NCBI RefSeq assembly: GCF_004919685.1
Contig: NZ_SMYZ01000022.1
Coordinates: 1-64,000, forward strand
DNA from: Mesorhizobium norvegicum
GTDB taxonomy: Bacteria; Pseudomonadota; Alphaproteobacteria; Rhizobiales; Rhizobiaceae
Length of the DNA: 64,000 nt
Direction: 5' to 3'
Shown: positions 43,926 through 53,237 of the stretch, one piece after another
Position numbering within the stretch: the first letter of the stretch is position 1
Layout: each line of letters opens with the position of its first letter
Program-made: the position numbers and the translations under genes
The notes under the pieces: generated by a model
What the model was told of the DNA's origin: nothing
The model's database searches: none
The model's input: the letters and a program-made list of their open reading frames with translations, nothing else

Positions 43926-44681
43926 TTAGTCGACCTCAGGATAATCGACGCCGATAAGAAACAGCCCGTCGGGCGGCGCCACCTGTCCGCAGGCGGCGCG
44001 GTCGTGCGCCTCGAGCGCTGCTTTCAGGTCGGCCTCGGTCCAGCCGCCGTCGCCGACGCGCTTGAGCGAGCCGACCATCGAACGCACCTGATTGTGCAGG
44101 AAGGAGCGCGCCGAAGCCCTGACCTCGATCAGGTCACCTTGCCGCATCACATCGAGCCGCTCCAGCGTCCTGATCGGGCTGTTGGCCTGGCACTGGGTCG
44201 AGCGGAAGGTGGTGAAGTCATGTCGTCCGAGCAGGACCTTCGCCGCCTCATGCATGGCGCCGGCGTCGAGTCGCTTCGGCACCCACCACACCTTGCCCTT
44301 GTCGAGCGCGGCCGGCGCGCGGCGGTTGAGGATGCGGTAAAGATAGTGGCGGCCGGTGGCCGAGAAGCGCGCGTCGAAACCGTCGGAGACGACCGTCGCC
44401 TTCAGGATGGCGATGCGCGCGCCGGCCGCCTGCAGATGGGCATTGATGGCATCGCGCACCTTGTCGCCTGGCCACGCCTTGGCGAGGTCGACATGCGCCA
44501 CCTGGGCGGTCGCATGCACGCCGGCATCGGTGCGGCCGGCGGCGCGCAGCCTGACCTCTTCGCCGCAGAATTTTTCGATCGCCTGCTCGATCGCCTGCTG
44601 CACCGAAGGCTGATCCGCCTGGTGCTGCCAGCCGGCAAACAGGCTGCCGTCATATTCGATGTCGAGGCGAAAACGCGGCAT
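43926..44681 (-). CDS. truA: tRNA pseudouridine(38-40) synthase
   Basis: Modifies U38-U40 in the tRNA anticodon arm. The 251 residues show [10 protein letters not shown], the catalytic Asp52 in [11 protein letters not shown], and [15 protein letters not shown] near the C-terminus. The length is normal. It is the last gene of the operon def-fmt-GNAT-truA, 23 bases after the GNAT stop. In rhizobia def, fmt and truA are commonly adjacent. Confidence 0.97.
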   Translation of the reverse strand: MPRFRLDIEYDGSLFAGWQHQADQPSVQQAIEQAIEKFCGEEVRLRAAGRTDAGVHATAQVAHVDLAKAWPGDKVRDAINAHLQAAGARIAILKATVVSDGFDARFSATGRHYLYRILNRRAPAALDKGKVWWVPKRLDAGAMHEAAKVLLGRHDFTTFRSTQCQANSPIRTLERLDVMRQGDLIEVRASARSFLHNQVRSMVGSLKRVGDGGWTEADLKAALEAHDRAACGQVAPPDGLFLIGVDYPEVD

Positions 44682-44704
44682 GCGGGGCGGCTATACGCTC
44701 TCGC

Positions 44705-45211
44705 CTAGGCGGCGAGAGCGGTGAAGGCGGAGGCGTAGACCAGCGTGCCTGCCTCTGGTGCGTCACCCCAGGCCAGCGCCTGCAGCGCTTCGCCCTGGTA
44801 CTCGCTTTCGAAGTTCTCGGCACGCGTGTGGCTATAGCCGAAACGCCCGTAATAGGTGGGGTCGCCGAGCACCACGGCCAGCGTCTCGCCGCCATCCCTG
44901 AGGCGGATATGCGCCTCGCGGATCAGCGCGCCGCCAATGCCGCTGCCATGGAACGAGGGCTCCACCGCCAGCGGCGCGAGCGCCACGGCCGCGAAGGTCT
45001 TACCGCCATTCTGGACGAACAGCCGGGAAAACAGGATGTGGCCGACCACCTGGCCGTCTTCTTCCGCCACCAGTTCGGCAACGGCGTCGCCACCGGTCAC
45101 CAGCGCGTCGACCAGCCCGGCCTCCGCCTGCTGGCCGAAAGCGTGTTCCTCGACGAGGCGAATGGCCTCGCGATCCCGCGGCGTCGCCGCGCGTATCGAC
45201 ATCATGCTCAT
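44705..45211 (-). CDS. GNAT-family N-acetyltransferase
   Basis: Acetyl-CoA-dependent acetyltransferase of 168 residues. The acetyl-CoA loop is [22 protein letters not shown], followed by [14 protein letters not shown], the pattern of the YhbS-like subgroup (predicted small-molecule acetyltransferases). The start overlaps the fmt stop in ATGA. Its insertion between fmt and truA suggests a co-expressed role, but the acceptor is unknown. Confidence 0.9.
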   Translation of the reverse strand: MSMMSIRAATPRDREAIRLVEEHAFGQQAEAGLVDALVTGGDAVAELVAEEDGQVVGHILFSRLFVQNGGKTFAAVALAPLAVEPSFHGSGIGGALIREAHIRLRDGGETLAVVLGDPTYYGRFGYSHTRAENFESEYQGEALQALAWGDAPEAGTLVYASAFTALAA

Positions 45212-46161
45212 GAGAATTTCATTCCTTTTTCGATCTTGGCCCCGCGCAGGAATTCCGACGCGGCAGCGGGCCTTCCGCCCGCCCGTTGAACTTCGACCAG
45301 TCTGATCGCGCCTGCCCCGCAGGCGACCGTCAGCCGGTCATCGAGAATTCCTCCCGACTCGCCCAAATCTTCCGAAAGCGACACGCCTTGCGATAGCGTC
45401 GAGCGAAGCAGTTTCAGCCGCTCCGGGCGGCCGCCAATTCCTATCTCGGACCAGGCGCCGGGAAAGGGCGACAGGCCACGAATGCTATTGTGGACCTCGC
45501 TCGCCGAGCGAGTCCAGTCCACGCGAGTCTCGGATTTATCGATTTTTTTGGCATAGGTCACCCCTTCCACCGCCTGGTCGGCAAATGTCAGGGTGTTCCT
45601 TTCCAGTCGCGCCAGCGCTTCCACCATCAGGGTTGCACCGACACTCATCAACCGATCATGCAGATCGCCGGCTGTCATATCGGGTTCGATGGCGCATTTT
45701 TCAACCATTCCCACCGGGCCGGTGTCCAGACCCTCTTCCATGCGCATCACCATCATGCCGCTTTCCAGGTCGCCGGCCATGATGGCGCGCTGGATGGGTG
45801 CCGCACCACGCCAGCGCGGCAGCAGCGACGCATGGCCGTTGATGCAGCCAAGCCGGGTTGCCTCCAGAACCGCCTTCGGCAGCAGCAGGCCATAGGCGAC
45901 GACCACGGCGACATCGGCTTGCAAAGCGCGGAAAGCCGCCTGCTCGGCCTCGCCCTTGAGCGAAACCGGTGTACGGGTCTCGATGCCCAACCGCTCCGCC
46001 TCGCGCTGCACCGGCGACGGTGTCAGCTCCAGCCCGCGCCGGCCTGCCGCACGCGGCGGCTGCGTATAGACGGCCGCGATGTCGTGTCCAGCCTCGGCAA
46101 TCGCGCGCAACGTCGGCACCGAAAACTCCGGCGTGCCCATGAAGATGACGCGAAGGGGCAC
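45208..46161 (-). CDS. fmt: Methionyl-tRNA formyltransferase
   Basis: Formylates the initiator Met-tRNA, 317 residues. The 10-formyl-THF site reads [21 protein letters not shown], with catalytic Asn and His; the catalytic Asp lies in GLDTGP. The N-terminus [15 protein letters not shown] and the C-terminal anticodon-binding domain are complete. It begins five bases after def and partners that deformylase in initiator-methionine processing. Confidence 0.97.
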   Translation of the reverse strand: MPLRVIFMGTPEFSVPTLRAIAEAGHDIAAVYTQPPRAAGRRGLELTPSPVQREAERLGIETRTPVSLKGEAEQAAFRALQADVAVVVAYGLLLPKAVLEATRLGCINGHASLLPRWRGAAPIQRAIMAGDLESGMMVMRMEEGLDTGPVGMVEKCAIEPDMTAGDLHDRLMSVGATLMVEALARLERNTLTFADQAVEGVTYAKKIDKSETRVDWTRSASEVHNSIRGLSPFPGAWSEIGIGGRPERLKLLRSTLSQGVSLSEDLGESGGILDDRLTVACGAGAIRLVEVQRAGGRPAAASEFLRGAKIEKGMKFS

Positions 46162-46166
46162 GTCCC

Positions 46167-46697
46167 CTATCCCGCCAGCTTGCCCGGCGCCTTGTCCCTG
46201 GCCAGCTTCTTGAATTTCTTCACCACCATGTCGCGCTTCAGCTTCGAGATGTGGTCGATGAACAAGACACCATTGAGGTGGTCGATCTCGTGCTGCAGGC
46301 AGGTTGCCATCAGGCCCTCGGCCTCAATCTCCTGCAACTTGCCGTCGCGGTCGAGATATTTGACCCGCACGGAGGCCGGGCGTTCGACCTCGGCGTAATA
46401 GTCCGGGATCGACAGGCAGCCTTCCTCGTAGACGGAGCGCGCGTCGGCGCTCTCCAGGATTTCCGGGTTGATGAAGACCTGCGGCGCCGGCGTCTCGTCT
46501 TCCTTGGCGAGATCGATCACCAACATGCGCAGCGGCTCGCCGATCTGGATTGCCGCCAGCCCGATGCCGGGCGCGTCATACATCGTCGCCAGCATATCGT
46601 CGGCCAATTTGCGCAAGGGCGCGTCGACACGCTCCACCGGCTTGGAAACCTGGCGCAGGATGGGGTCGGGAAGGATGATGAGCGGCTTGATCGGCAT
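46167..46697 (-). CDS. def: Peptide deformylase
   Basis: Metal enzyme removing formyl from nascent N-termini, 176 residues. Motif 1 is [10 protein letters not shown], motif 2 [14 protein letters not shown] with the ligand cysteine, motif 3 [14 protein letters not shown] with both ligand histidines and the catalytic Glu. The start at 46697 ([12 protein letters not shown]) is the family start. It is the first gene of the operon and is divergent from rmuC across 103 bases. Confidence 0.97.
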   Translation of the reverse strand: MPIKPLIILPDPILRQVSKPVERVDAPLRKLADDMLATMYDAPGIGLAAIQIGEPLRMLVIDLAKEDETPAPQVFINPEILESADARSVYEEGCLSIPDYYAEVERPASVRVKYLDRDGKLQEIEAEGLMATCLQHEIDHLNGVLFIDHISKLKRDMVVKKFKKLARDKAPGKLAG

Positions 46698-46800
46698 GGC
46701 GTTCCACCTAAGACCTCCAGCGAAAAGCGTCAACCGGTGGGTCCGGGGATCGTTCACGTTTTGATCTGTGCCAGACCGCCGAATCGGCTATGCTGTCCAC

Positions 46801-48072
46801 ATGAATGATCTGAGCACTATCCTTTCGGAGCCTGTCGCCCGGCTTGGCGCCACCACGGTCACGCTCGGCCATGCGCTGGCCTTCGGCGCCTTGCTGTTTC
46901 TTGGCCTGTTCGTGGCGCTCGTCATCGCGCTGTGGCGATCGGCCAAGGCGCGCGCCGTGGCGGCCGCGGAAGCTGCCGACCATGCCCGCGACGCCGAGGC
47001 GCGGATGGCCGGCATTCTGCAATCGCAAGCCGAGATGCAGGGCCGCATGGGCGCTATCGCCGAAGTGTTCGGGGCACGGCAAGCGGAGCTGACGCAGTCG
47101 ATCGGCCAGCGCCTCGACGCCATGACCGGCCGACTCGGCCAGACCATGACCGAGCAGACCAAATCCACGCATGAGAGCCTGGCCAAATTGCAGGAACGGC
47201 TGGCGATCATCGATGTCGCGCAAGGCAACATCCAGTCGCTCGCCGGCCAGGTCGTGCAGCTGCAGGCGATCCTCTCCAACAAGCAGACGCGCGGCGCCTT
47301 CGGCCAGTCGCGGATGGAGGCGATCGTCGCCGACGGCCTGCCGCACGGCGCCTACGAATTCCAGGCGACGCTGTCGAACGGCAGCCGGCCCGACTGCCTG
47401 GTGAAGATGCCGAACGGCGCACCTTCGCTTGCTATCGATGCCAAGTTTCCGCTGGAAGCCTGGAATGCCATCCGCGCCGCCGACGGCGCCGACCTGCAGA
47501 AGGTCGCCTCGCAGGCCTTCCGCCGCGACATCGAGATCCATGTCCGCGATATATCGGAAAAGTACCTGATCCAGGGCGAGACCCAGGACACCGCCTTCAT
47601 GTTCGTGCCGTCGGAATCGGTGTTCGCCGAGATCCACGAGAATTTCGAGGCGATCGTGCACAAGGCGCACCGCGCCCGTATCGTCATCGTCTCGCCGTCG
47701 CTGCTGATGCTGTCGATCCAGGTCATCCAGGCGATCCTCAAGGACGCCCGCATGCGCGAACAGGCGCACCTGATCCAGGGCGAGGTCATCCGGCTGATGG
47801 AGGATGTTGCGCGTGTCGACGAGCGGGTGCGTAAGCTGCAGGTCCATTTCGGCCAGTCCGCCAAGGACATTGACGACATCCTGGTCTCGACGTCGAAGGT
47901 CACCAAGCGCGGCCAGAAGATCGAGGCGTTGGAGTTCGGCGCGCAGCCCGACGGCGATGCCGCCGCGGACGCCGCGTCACGAGCCCCGGCGGCGAAGGTC
48001 GAGCCCAGCCCGCGCGTTGCCGATTCGAAAACCGGACAGCTCAGGCTGAGGGTCGTCGAAGGCGACGAATAG
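46801..48072 (+). CDS. rmuC: DNA recombination protein RmuC family
   Basis: Predicted nuclease-fold protein of 423 residues that limits inverted-repeat recombination in E. coli. An N-terminal membrane helix (ALAFGALLFLGLFVALVIALW) is followed by a coiled coil (about 50-150) and the RmuC domain (about 160-370), with GQSRMEAIVADGLP, IDAKFPLEAW and SPSLLMLSIQVI. The acidic/Ala-rich tail is variable. The start at 46801 is the likely one; no strong ribosome-binding site was seen. Confidence 0.93.
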   Translation: MNDLSTILSEPVARLGATTVTLGHALAFGALLFLGLFVALVIALWRSAKARAVAAAEAADHARDAEARMAGILQSQAEMQGRMGAIAEVFGARQAELTQSIGQRLDAMTGRLGQTMTEQTKSTHESLAKLQERLAIIDVAQGNIQSLAGQVVQLQAILSNKQTRGAFGQSRMEAIVADGLPHGAYEFQATLSNGSRPDCLVKMPNGAPSLAIDAKFPLEAWNAIRAADGADLQKVASQAFRRDIEIHVRDISEKYLIQGETQDTAFMFVPSESVFAEIHENFEAIVHKAHRARIVIVSPSLLMLSIQVIQAILKDARMREQAHLIQGEVIRLMEDVARVDERVRKLQVHFGQSAKDIDDILVSTSKVTKRGQKIEALEFGAQPDGDAAADAASRAPAAKVEPSPRVADSKTGQLRLRVVEGDE

Positions 48073-48079
48073 AGCCGCG

Positions 48080-48484
48080 CTACTGCTCCTCTATGGTGGT
48101 CATGCCCTGAAATTCAGGCAGCCAGTGCAGCGCCGAGCGGTGCCATTTCTGCTGTGTCGGGATCAAATCCTCGCGTTGCCGCGCGGTCCCCACTCGAATT
48201 CCATAGACCTTGGGACCATCTCCGACCGATGTGGCGTAAAGGTGCGAACCGCAGTCGGCGCAAAAGGCCTGAGCGCGCTTGGCGCCGCTCGCCACGGTCT
48301 TGATGTAGATTTTCGGTGTACCCTTGGTGATCCGGTAGTTGCTTTCCGGCGCCGGAACCGTCACGCGAAAAGCCGTGCCGGTCAGTTGCTGGCAATCCGT
48401 GCAGTGGCAGATGTTCGTCTTTTCCGCATCGACCTCCGCCTCGTAGGTGATGGCGCCGCAATGGCAGCCGCCGTCGATTTTCAT
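48080..48484 (-). CDS. GFA (glutathione-dependent formaldehyde-activating) family protein
   Basis: Zinc-binding beta protein of 134 residues. Cysteine pairs CHCG, ICHCTDC and FCADCGS form the two zinc sites of the family. The start at 48484 has GGGAGGAGCCAGG upstream. It converges on rmuC with a seven-base gap. Gfa spontaneously assists formaldehyde-glutathione adduct formation in Paracoccus; many family members have no proven role. Confidence 0.92.
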   Translation of the reverse strand: MKIDGGCHCGAITYEAEVDAEKTNICHCTDCQQLTGTAFRVTVPAPESNYRITKGTPKIYIKTVASGAKRAQAFCADCGSHLYATSVGDGPKVYGIRVGTARQREDLIPTQQKWHRSALHWLPEFQGMTTIEEQ

Positions 48485-48551
48485 CCTGGCTCCTCCCGAA
48501 ATCCGTCCTGCAATCTTTAGCGTGGCGGCGTCGCCAGGCAATGGCTGGCGG

Positions 48552-49517
48552 CTAGTCCAGGGCCTCTCCGGATGCCGCCTCGACCACCTTGCGCCGGCGC
48601 TCCCAGGTTCCGGTCGTCTGCGGCTTGACGAACAGCAGCGTGATCTCCGGCATTTCCTTTTTCAGCCGCGCTTCGATGCGCTCGACGCAGGCCTCGATCT
48701 CGGGCGCCGCCAGATGATCCTCGAACTCGATGCTCAAGCCGGCAACGATCTCCTGTGGGCCCATGTGCAGCGTCAGCACGCCGTTCGCCCGCTGCACCGC
48801 CGGGTCCTGCTGGGCAATGGCCAGTACTTGTTTCTGCACCTCGGGCGACGCCGGTTCGCCAAGAAGCAGGCTCTTGCTTTCACGCGCCAGGAAGATCGCG
48901 GTGGCGCCCAGGATCAGCGCGATACCGATCGAGGCGGCGCCGTCGAGCTGCGGCATCTCCAGCAGCTCCGCCGCCAATATGCCGGCGAAGGCGACGATCA
49001 GGCCGAGAAGTGCGGCACTGTCCTCGAACAACACGGTGTAGACGCTCGGATCCTTGCTGCGATGAATCGCCGCGAACCAGCCGAGCTTGCCCTTTTGCTT
49101 GCGGAACTCCCGCAGCGCCACCAGCCACGAGGCGCCTTCGAACAGCGCCGATAGCGCAAGAACGATGTAGTTCACCTTGGCATTGGCGACCGACTCGGGC
49201 GCCAGGATGTGGACCACGCCTTCATAGAACGACACGCCGGCACCGAGCGCGAAGACCAGAAGTGCAACGATGAAGCTCCAGAAGTAGAGCTCGCGGCCAT
49301 GGCCAAGCGGATGCGTGCGGTCGGCCGGGCGGGCGGCGCGGTGCATGCCGTAGAGCAGCAGGCCGCCATTGCCGGTATCGACCAGCGAGTGCACGCCTTC
49401 CGACAGCATCGCCGAGCTGCCGGTGAAGAGGGCGGCGGCGAACTTGGTCACCGCGATGGCGAGATTGCCGGCGAGCGCTGCGTAGATGACTTTCTTTGAG
49501 CCGCCATGCCCGGCCAT
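48552..49517 (-). CDS. Cation diffusion facilitator (CDF) transporter
   Basis: Divalent-metal/proton antiporter of 321 residues with about six helices. Metal-site motifs appear as SEGVHSLVDTGNGG in helix 2 (the usual HxxxD here has a His and Asp in HSLVD) and FEDSAALLGL in helix 5. The sequence HPLGHGRELYFWSF is typical of the SLC30A9-like subgroup. The cytoplasmic C-terminal domain (about 215-300) is present. Zinc or manganese are the likely metals, not provable here. No regulator is adjacent. Confidence 0.9.
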   Translation of the reverse strand: MAGHGGSKKVIYAALAGNLAIAVTKFAAALFTGSSAMLSEGVHSLVDTGNGGLLLYGMHRAARPADRTHPLGHGRELYFWSFIVALLVFALGAGVSFYEGVVHILAPESVANAKVNYIVLALSALFEGASWLVALREFRKQKGKLGWFAAIHRSKDPSVYTVLFEDSAALLGLIVAFAGILAAELLEMPQLDGAASIGIALILGATAIFLARESKSLLLGEPASPEVQKQVLAIAQQDPAVQRANGVLTLHMGPQEIVAGLSIEFEDHLAAPEIEACVERIEARLKKEMPEITLLFVKPQTTGTWERRRKVVEAASGEALD

Positions 49518-49661
49518 GCGGTGTTCCCCTTCAAGGTACCCAGTCTAGCGGGCCGACCGTCGAAGCTCCACAGGCATCACAACGCGCGAATCGCCCGGTC
49601 GTTCAAGGCGGCGGTCGCTCAAAAGGTTGCTTGGTAAAGACCGGCGGGTGAAAGACGTCGA

Positions 49662-50471
49662 CTATTCGACGATCTCTTCCGTCCACACCTTGAAGCCGGC
49701 GAGCGTGCCCGGCCCGAAAATATGGGTCAGCGGCACATCCGCGGCGTCGCGGCCGGAGGCGATCAGGACGCGGCCGATGCGCGGCGCATTGTTGCGCGGG
49801 TCGAAGACATGCCAGCGGCCGCCGAGATAGACTTCCATCCAGGCGCAGAAATCCATGCTCGCCCACGGCTTCGGCATGCCGATGTCGCTGATGTAGCCGG
49901 TGCAGTAGCGCGTCGGGATGTTGAGGGCCCGGCAGAAGGTGACGGCGAGATGCGCGTAGTCGCGGCACACGCCGCTCTGTTCGCGGTAGGCTTCCGCCGC
50001 GGTGCGCGTCGGCCGCGCATTGCCGTAGTTGAAGACGATGTGGTTGTGGACGAAATCGCAGACCGCCTGCACGCGCGGAATGCCGAGCGGCGTGTTGCCG
50101 AACAGCCGCCACGCCTCGTTCGCCAGCAGGTCGCTCTCGCAAAACCGGCTGGGCAGCAGGAACAGCAGCGTGTCCGCCGGCAGGTCGCGCACCTCGTGCT
50201 GCCAGGCCATCAGGTCGCCCATCTCGAAGGTGCCGGGATCGCGGATCACTGCATCGGTACCGAAGGTGAAACGCCCGGGCGGTGCGACGAACCGGTTGCA
50301 CCAATTGCCGAAACTGTCGCGATAGCTTTCGATCGGCACCGGCGGATTGGAGGTCAGGAAATCCGGCCGTTCGAGATCGGAGGCACGCGAATAGTGGACA
50401 TTCAGCATGGCGATGAGCGGGGTTTCCTGAGGAAAGTCGAAGCTCATCTCGCAGCCGATGTGGATTCGCAT
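49662..50471 (-). CDS. Transglutaminase-like cysteine protease family protein
   Basis: Protein of 269 residues. The N-terminal beta region (about 1-100) precedes a transglutaminase-like core with catalytic Cys in SGVCRDYAHLAVTFCRAL, His and Asp in GRWHVFDPRNN. Such bacterial proteins often act on peptides and occur near ATP-grasp/circularly-permuted proteins, which are not seen here. The start at 50471 (MRIHIGCEM) is chosen; a longer N-terminus to 50549 looks non-coding. Confidence 0.9.
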   Translation of the reverse strand: MRIHIGCEMSFDFPQETPLIAMLNVHYSRASDLERPDFLTSNPPVPIESYRDSFGNWCNRFVAPPGRFTFGTDAVIRDPGTFEMGDLMAWQHEVRDLPADTLLFLLPSRFCESDLLANEAWRLFGNTPLGIPRVQAVCDFVHNHIVFNYGNARPTRTAAEAYREQSGVCRDYAHLAVTFCRALNIPTRYCTGYISDIGMPKPWASMDFCAWMEVYLGGRWHVFDPRNNAPRIGRVLIASGRDAADVPLTHIFGPGTLAGFKVWTEEIVE

Positions 50472-50682
50472 TGTCGTCCTGACGGCCTGCCTGACGATCA
50501 TCCGGCGAAGGCACGGGTTGATGCTGCAGTGCGAAAATGACCATGGCACGGACCGCCATGGTTTACGAGCAAATTAGAAACCGGTTGAAAGCGATCCGCT
50601 GACGGCGGCAGCCGTCGCTAACCCCTTGCAGTCGGGCGGTTCTCTTGTTTCACTTCACTTCCCACATCAGGAGGAACGAATC

Positions 50683-50808
50683 ATGGCTAAAGGTGCGATG
50701 AAGGCAGGCAAGGAAGCCCGCAAGCCGAAGAAGGACGCCAAGAAGCCCGCCCCGGCTCCGGCCCTGAAAGCGCCGCCGGTCAAGGCGATGAAGCTCAAGG
50801 ACAAGTAA
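50683..50808 (+). CDS. Small lysine/alanine/proline-rich basic protein
   Basis: A 41-residue protein, MAKGAMKAGKEARKPKKDAK then KPAPAPALKAPPVKAMKLKD, with about 13 lysines and no acidic cluster. AGGAGG seven bases upstream of the ATG gives strong support. It resembles small basic rhizobial proteins sometimes annotated as hypothetical; nucleic-acid binding is plausible from charge alone. A hairpin follows 31 bases after the stop. Confidence 0.75.
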   Translation: MAKGAMKAGKEARKPKKDAKKPAPAPALKAPPVKAMKLKDK

Positions 50809-50839
50809 GTCCGGCCCTATCCGCTTCGGAATAAGATTA

Positions 50840-50864
50840 CGACCGGCAACACTGTTGCCGGTCG
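50840..50864 (+). terminator. Hairpin after the basic small protein
   Basis: Perfect inverted repeat CGACCGGCAAC-ACT-GTTGCCGGTCG. No strong T-run follows, only CTGTTG, so it may be a Rho-assisted or weak terminator separating this gene from the sugE leader. Confidence 0.6.
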
Positions 50865-50901
50865 CTGTTGATCGAGCGCCCGAAATTCCTATATTGGCGT
50901 G

Positions 50902-50950
50902 GCGGGGACGACCTCGCGCTTCCCCAAAAATCCGGACGGGACGACCTGCC
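50902..50950 (+). ncRNA. Guanidine-II (mini-ykkC) riboswitch candidate
   Basis: Two short hairpins each carry the same loop. P1 is GCGGGG-ACGA-CCTCGC (50902-50917) and P2 is CGGG-ACGA-CCTG (50937-50948). Tandem hairpins with ACGR loops are the definition of mini-ykkC RNAs, which bind guanidinium and control guanidinium exporters. It lies 68-116 bases upstream of sugE, a known guanidine-II target. Rfam scanning was not possible. Confidence 0.85.
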
Positions 50951-50961
50951 ATTGTTTGACT

Positions 50962-51001
50962 GAGCGTCGGACACCGAAAATCACTTTTCGGTCCGACGCT
51001 C
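50962..51001 (+). promoter_or_regulatory. Long hairpin between riboswitch and sugE start
   Basis: A 17-pair stem with a two-base bulge and TCAC loop: GAGCGTCGGA/TCCGACGCTC outer and CCGAAAA/TTTTCGG inner. It ends five bases before the sugE GGAG. No T-run follows, so it looks like an expression-control stem rather than an intrinsic terminator. Confidence 0.65.
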
Positions 51002-51017
51002 TGATGGAGCGTTGTCG

Positions 51018-51332
51018 ATGTCGTGGATTCTTCTCTTTTTTGCCGGCCTGTTCGAGATCGGCTGGGCAATCGGCCTCAAATACACGGACGGCTTCTCGAA
51101 GCTGGTGCCGACCGTGCTGACCGTTGCCTCGATGGTTGTCAGCCTCACTCTGCTGGGCCTGGCGCTGAAGGCGCTGCCCGTCGGTACCGCCTATGCGGTG
51201 TGGACCGGCATCGGCACCGTCGGTACGGCACTGCTCGGCATCTGGCTGCTCGGCGAGCCGGCCACCGCGATCAGGCTGGCCTGCATCGCGCTCATCGTCT
51301 GCGGCATCATGGGGCTGAAGTTCGCCGCCTGA
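51018..51332 (+). CDS. sugE: Guanidinium exporter SugE/Gdx (SMR family)
   Basis: Small multidrug-resistance-family protein of 104 residues with four helices. The start [23 protein letters not shown], with Glu13, and the [26 protein letters not shown] segment are typical of SugE/Gdx rather than EmrE. The ATG at 51018 has GGAG eight bases upstream. With the ACGR-loop leader, guanidinium export under guanidine control is the best reading. Confidence 0.93.
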   Translation: MSWILLFFAGLFEIGWAIGLKYTDGFSKLVPTVLTVASMVVSLTLLGLALKALPVGTAYAVWTGIGTVGTALLGIWLLGEPATAIRLACIALIVCGIMGLKFAA

Positions 51333-51412
51333 GCATAGCGGCAGACGAACACGTTCAGGGCCGCTGTGAGGCGACCCTGATTCTCGAAGCAGATTGCTTC
51401 GTAGCCTGGAGG

Positions 51413-51841
51413 CTAGCGGGCCGAGAAGCCCGGAGGCGTCCTGCCGGTGCGCTGCTTGCGCGCTGCATAACGCGCGTCGCGCTTGGCCTTGCGTTCGGCT
51501 TCGTCGGCCAGAAAACGGGCGATGCGCTCGTTCTCTTCGGATTCCCGAATCTTGGCCTCAGCCTGCGCAGCTTCCTCGGCGGCGATACGTGCCGCCTCGG
51601 CTGCTGCCTCGCGCTCGGCCTTCTCGACCGCTTCGCGTGCCAGCTTTTCCTGCTTCAGCCGGGCCTTTTCGGCCTCGCGGATTTCGCGAGCCTCGAGGAT
51701 CGCCTTGCGTTCGGCCTGCCGCGCCAGCACTGCGGGATCATCCGCCGCCGGCTTTGCCTTGAAGCGCTCGAGGAGCGCCTTCTTTGCCTCGTTTGCGGCG
51801 TTGCGCCGCTCGAAAACGTCTTTTTCCCTGTAGATAGCCAA
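51413..51841 (-). CDS. DUF6481 coiled-coil protein
   Basis: Highly charged protein of 142 residues, nearly all coiled coil, rich in Ala, Glu, Arg and Lys. The opening FERRNAANEAKKALLERFKAK and PAADDPAVLARQAERKAI match the DUF6481 family. No ATG is available: I use TTG at 51841, with GGGAAG eight bases before; a GTG at 51847 is the alternative. Function unknown; it lies in convergent orientation to sugE. Confidence 0.75.
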   Translation of the reverse strand: MAIYREKDVFERRNAANEAKKALLERFKAKPAADDPAVLARQAERKAILEAREIREAEKARLKQEKLAREAVEKAEREAAAEAARIAAEEAAQAEAKIRESEENERIARFLADEAERKAKRDARYAARKQRTGRTPPGFSAR

Positions 51842-52061
51842 GTCCACTTCCCTGAAGTCAATTCGCGACGCTTACATACGCGCGAAAACCGAGAGTTCAA
51901 GCGCCAAAACGGCATGGCAGCCATGAAATTGTTGGCTGTTGCAGCCGGGAGACGCCCTTTCGGCCGAAACCGACATGCACTGTTCACCGTCCGCCCCTCT
52001 GGCGGCGCGGCTGGCGGATGGCTACCTCTAGCCGCAAAACCCAACATCAGGATGACATCAG

Positions 52062-53123
52062 ATGGAACTCGGTCTCTACACCTTCGCCGACGTCAGCCCG
52101 CAGCCGGGTCCCGGCGCCATCGGCCCGCATGAGCGGTTGCGCAACCTGATCGAGGAGGTCGAACTGGCCGACCAGGTCGGCCTCGACGTCTTCGGTCTCG
52201 GCGAGCACCACCGGCCCGATTATGCCGCCTCCGCGCCCGTAGTCGCCCTGGCCGCGGCGGCCGAGCGCTCGAAACGCATCAAGCTGACCAGCGCGGTCAC
52301 CGTCCTGTCTTCCGATGATCCGGTGCGTGTCTTCCAGCAATTTGCCACGCTCGACCTTCTGTCGGGCGGCCGCGCCGAGATCATGGCCGGGCGCGGCTCG
52401 TTCATCGAATCCTTCCCGCTGTTCGGCTACAATCTCGAGGACTATGACGAGCTGTTCGCCGAAAAGCTCGACCTGCTGCTTGCCATCCGCGATAGCGTGA
52501 AGGTTACCTGGTCCGGCAATCTGCGGGCGCCGATCAACGATCGCGGCGTTTATCCCCGGCCCTTCCAGGACAGGCTGCCGGTCTGGATCGCCATAGGTGG
52601 CACGCCGCAATCCGCCGCCCGCGCGGGTGCGCTCGGCCTGCCGCTGGCGCTCGCCATCATTGGCGGCGAGCCGGCGCGCTTCGCGCCGCTGTTCGACCTC
52701 TACCGCGAGGCCGCCAAGCGGGCCGGCAGTGATCCCGCAGGCCTCGCCACCAGCATCAACGTGCACGGCTTCATCGCTGAAACGACGGACCAGGCGGCCG
52801 ACGATTTTTACGGCCCGCAGGCGGAAGTCATGAACCGCATCGGCCGCGAGCGCGGCTGGGGTCCGACATCGCGGGCGCATTTCGACCAGTCGCGTGGCCC
52901 GAACGGTGCCTTGTTCGTCGGCAGTCCCGAGCAGGTGGCCGAAAAGATCGTCGCCCAGCACAAGATCTTCGGCAATGACCGTTTCCTGCTGCAGATGGCG
53001 ATCGGCACCATGCCGCATGCCAAGATCATGAAGGCGATCGAACTCTACGGCACCAGGGTGGCGCCGATCGTGCGCAAGGAAACGGCCAGGGCCGCACCGG
53101 CACTGGCAGCGCCCGTCGCCTGA
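52062..53123 (+). CDS. LLM-class flavin-dependent oxidoreductase (first)
   Basis: Luciferase-like monooxygenase of 353 residues, FMN- or F420-using TIM barrel. Features are [54 protein letters not shown] and the end [20 protein letters not shown] similar but distinct gene lies at 54476, with a membrane transporter between them. The FMN reductase partner is not in the window. Substrate unknown. Confidence 0.9.
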   Translation: MELGLYTFADVSPQPGPGAIGPHERLRNLIEEVELADQVGLDVFGLGEHHRPDYAASAPVVALAAAAERSKRIKLTSAVTVLSSDDPVRVFQQFATLDLLSGGRAEIMAGRGSFIESFPLFGYNLEDYDELFAEKLDLLLAIRDSVKVTWSGNLRAPINDRGVYPRPFQDRLPVWIAIGGTPQSAARAGALGLPLALAIIGGEPARFAPLFDLYREAAKRAGSDPAGLATSINVHGFIAETTDQAADDFYGPQAEVMNRIGRERGWGPTSRAHFDQSRGPNGALFVGSPEQVAEKIVAQHKIFGNDRFLLQMAIGTMPHAKIMKAIELYGTRVAPIVRKETARAAPALAAPVA

Positions 53124-53237
53124 GCCAACGGCAAGGCCTGCGGGCGCGGGCCTTGCCGGCTAACGGAACCTAGCGGCTGCCGCGGCGTTTTCCGTCGACG
53201 GATTGCACCAATTGCAGTGCGTCGCTGAGGGAATACG

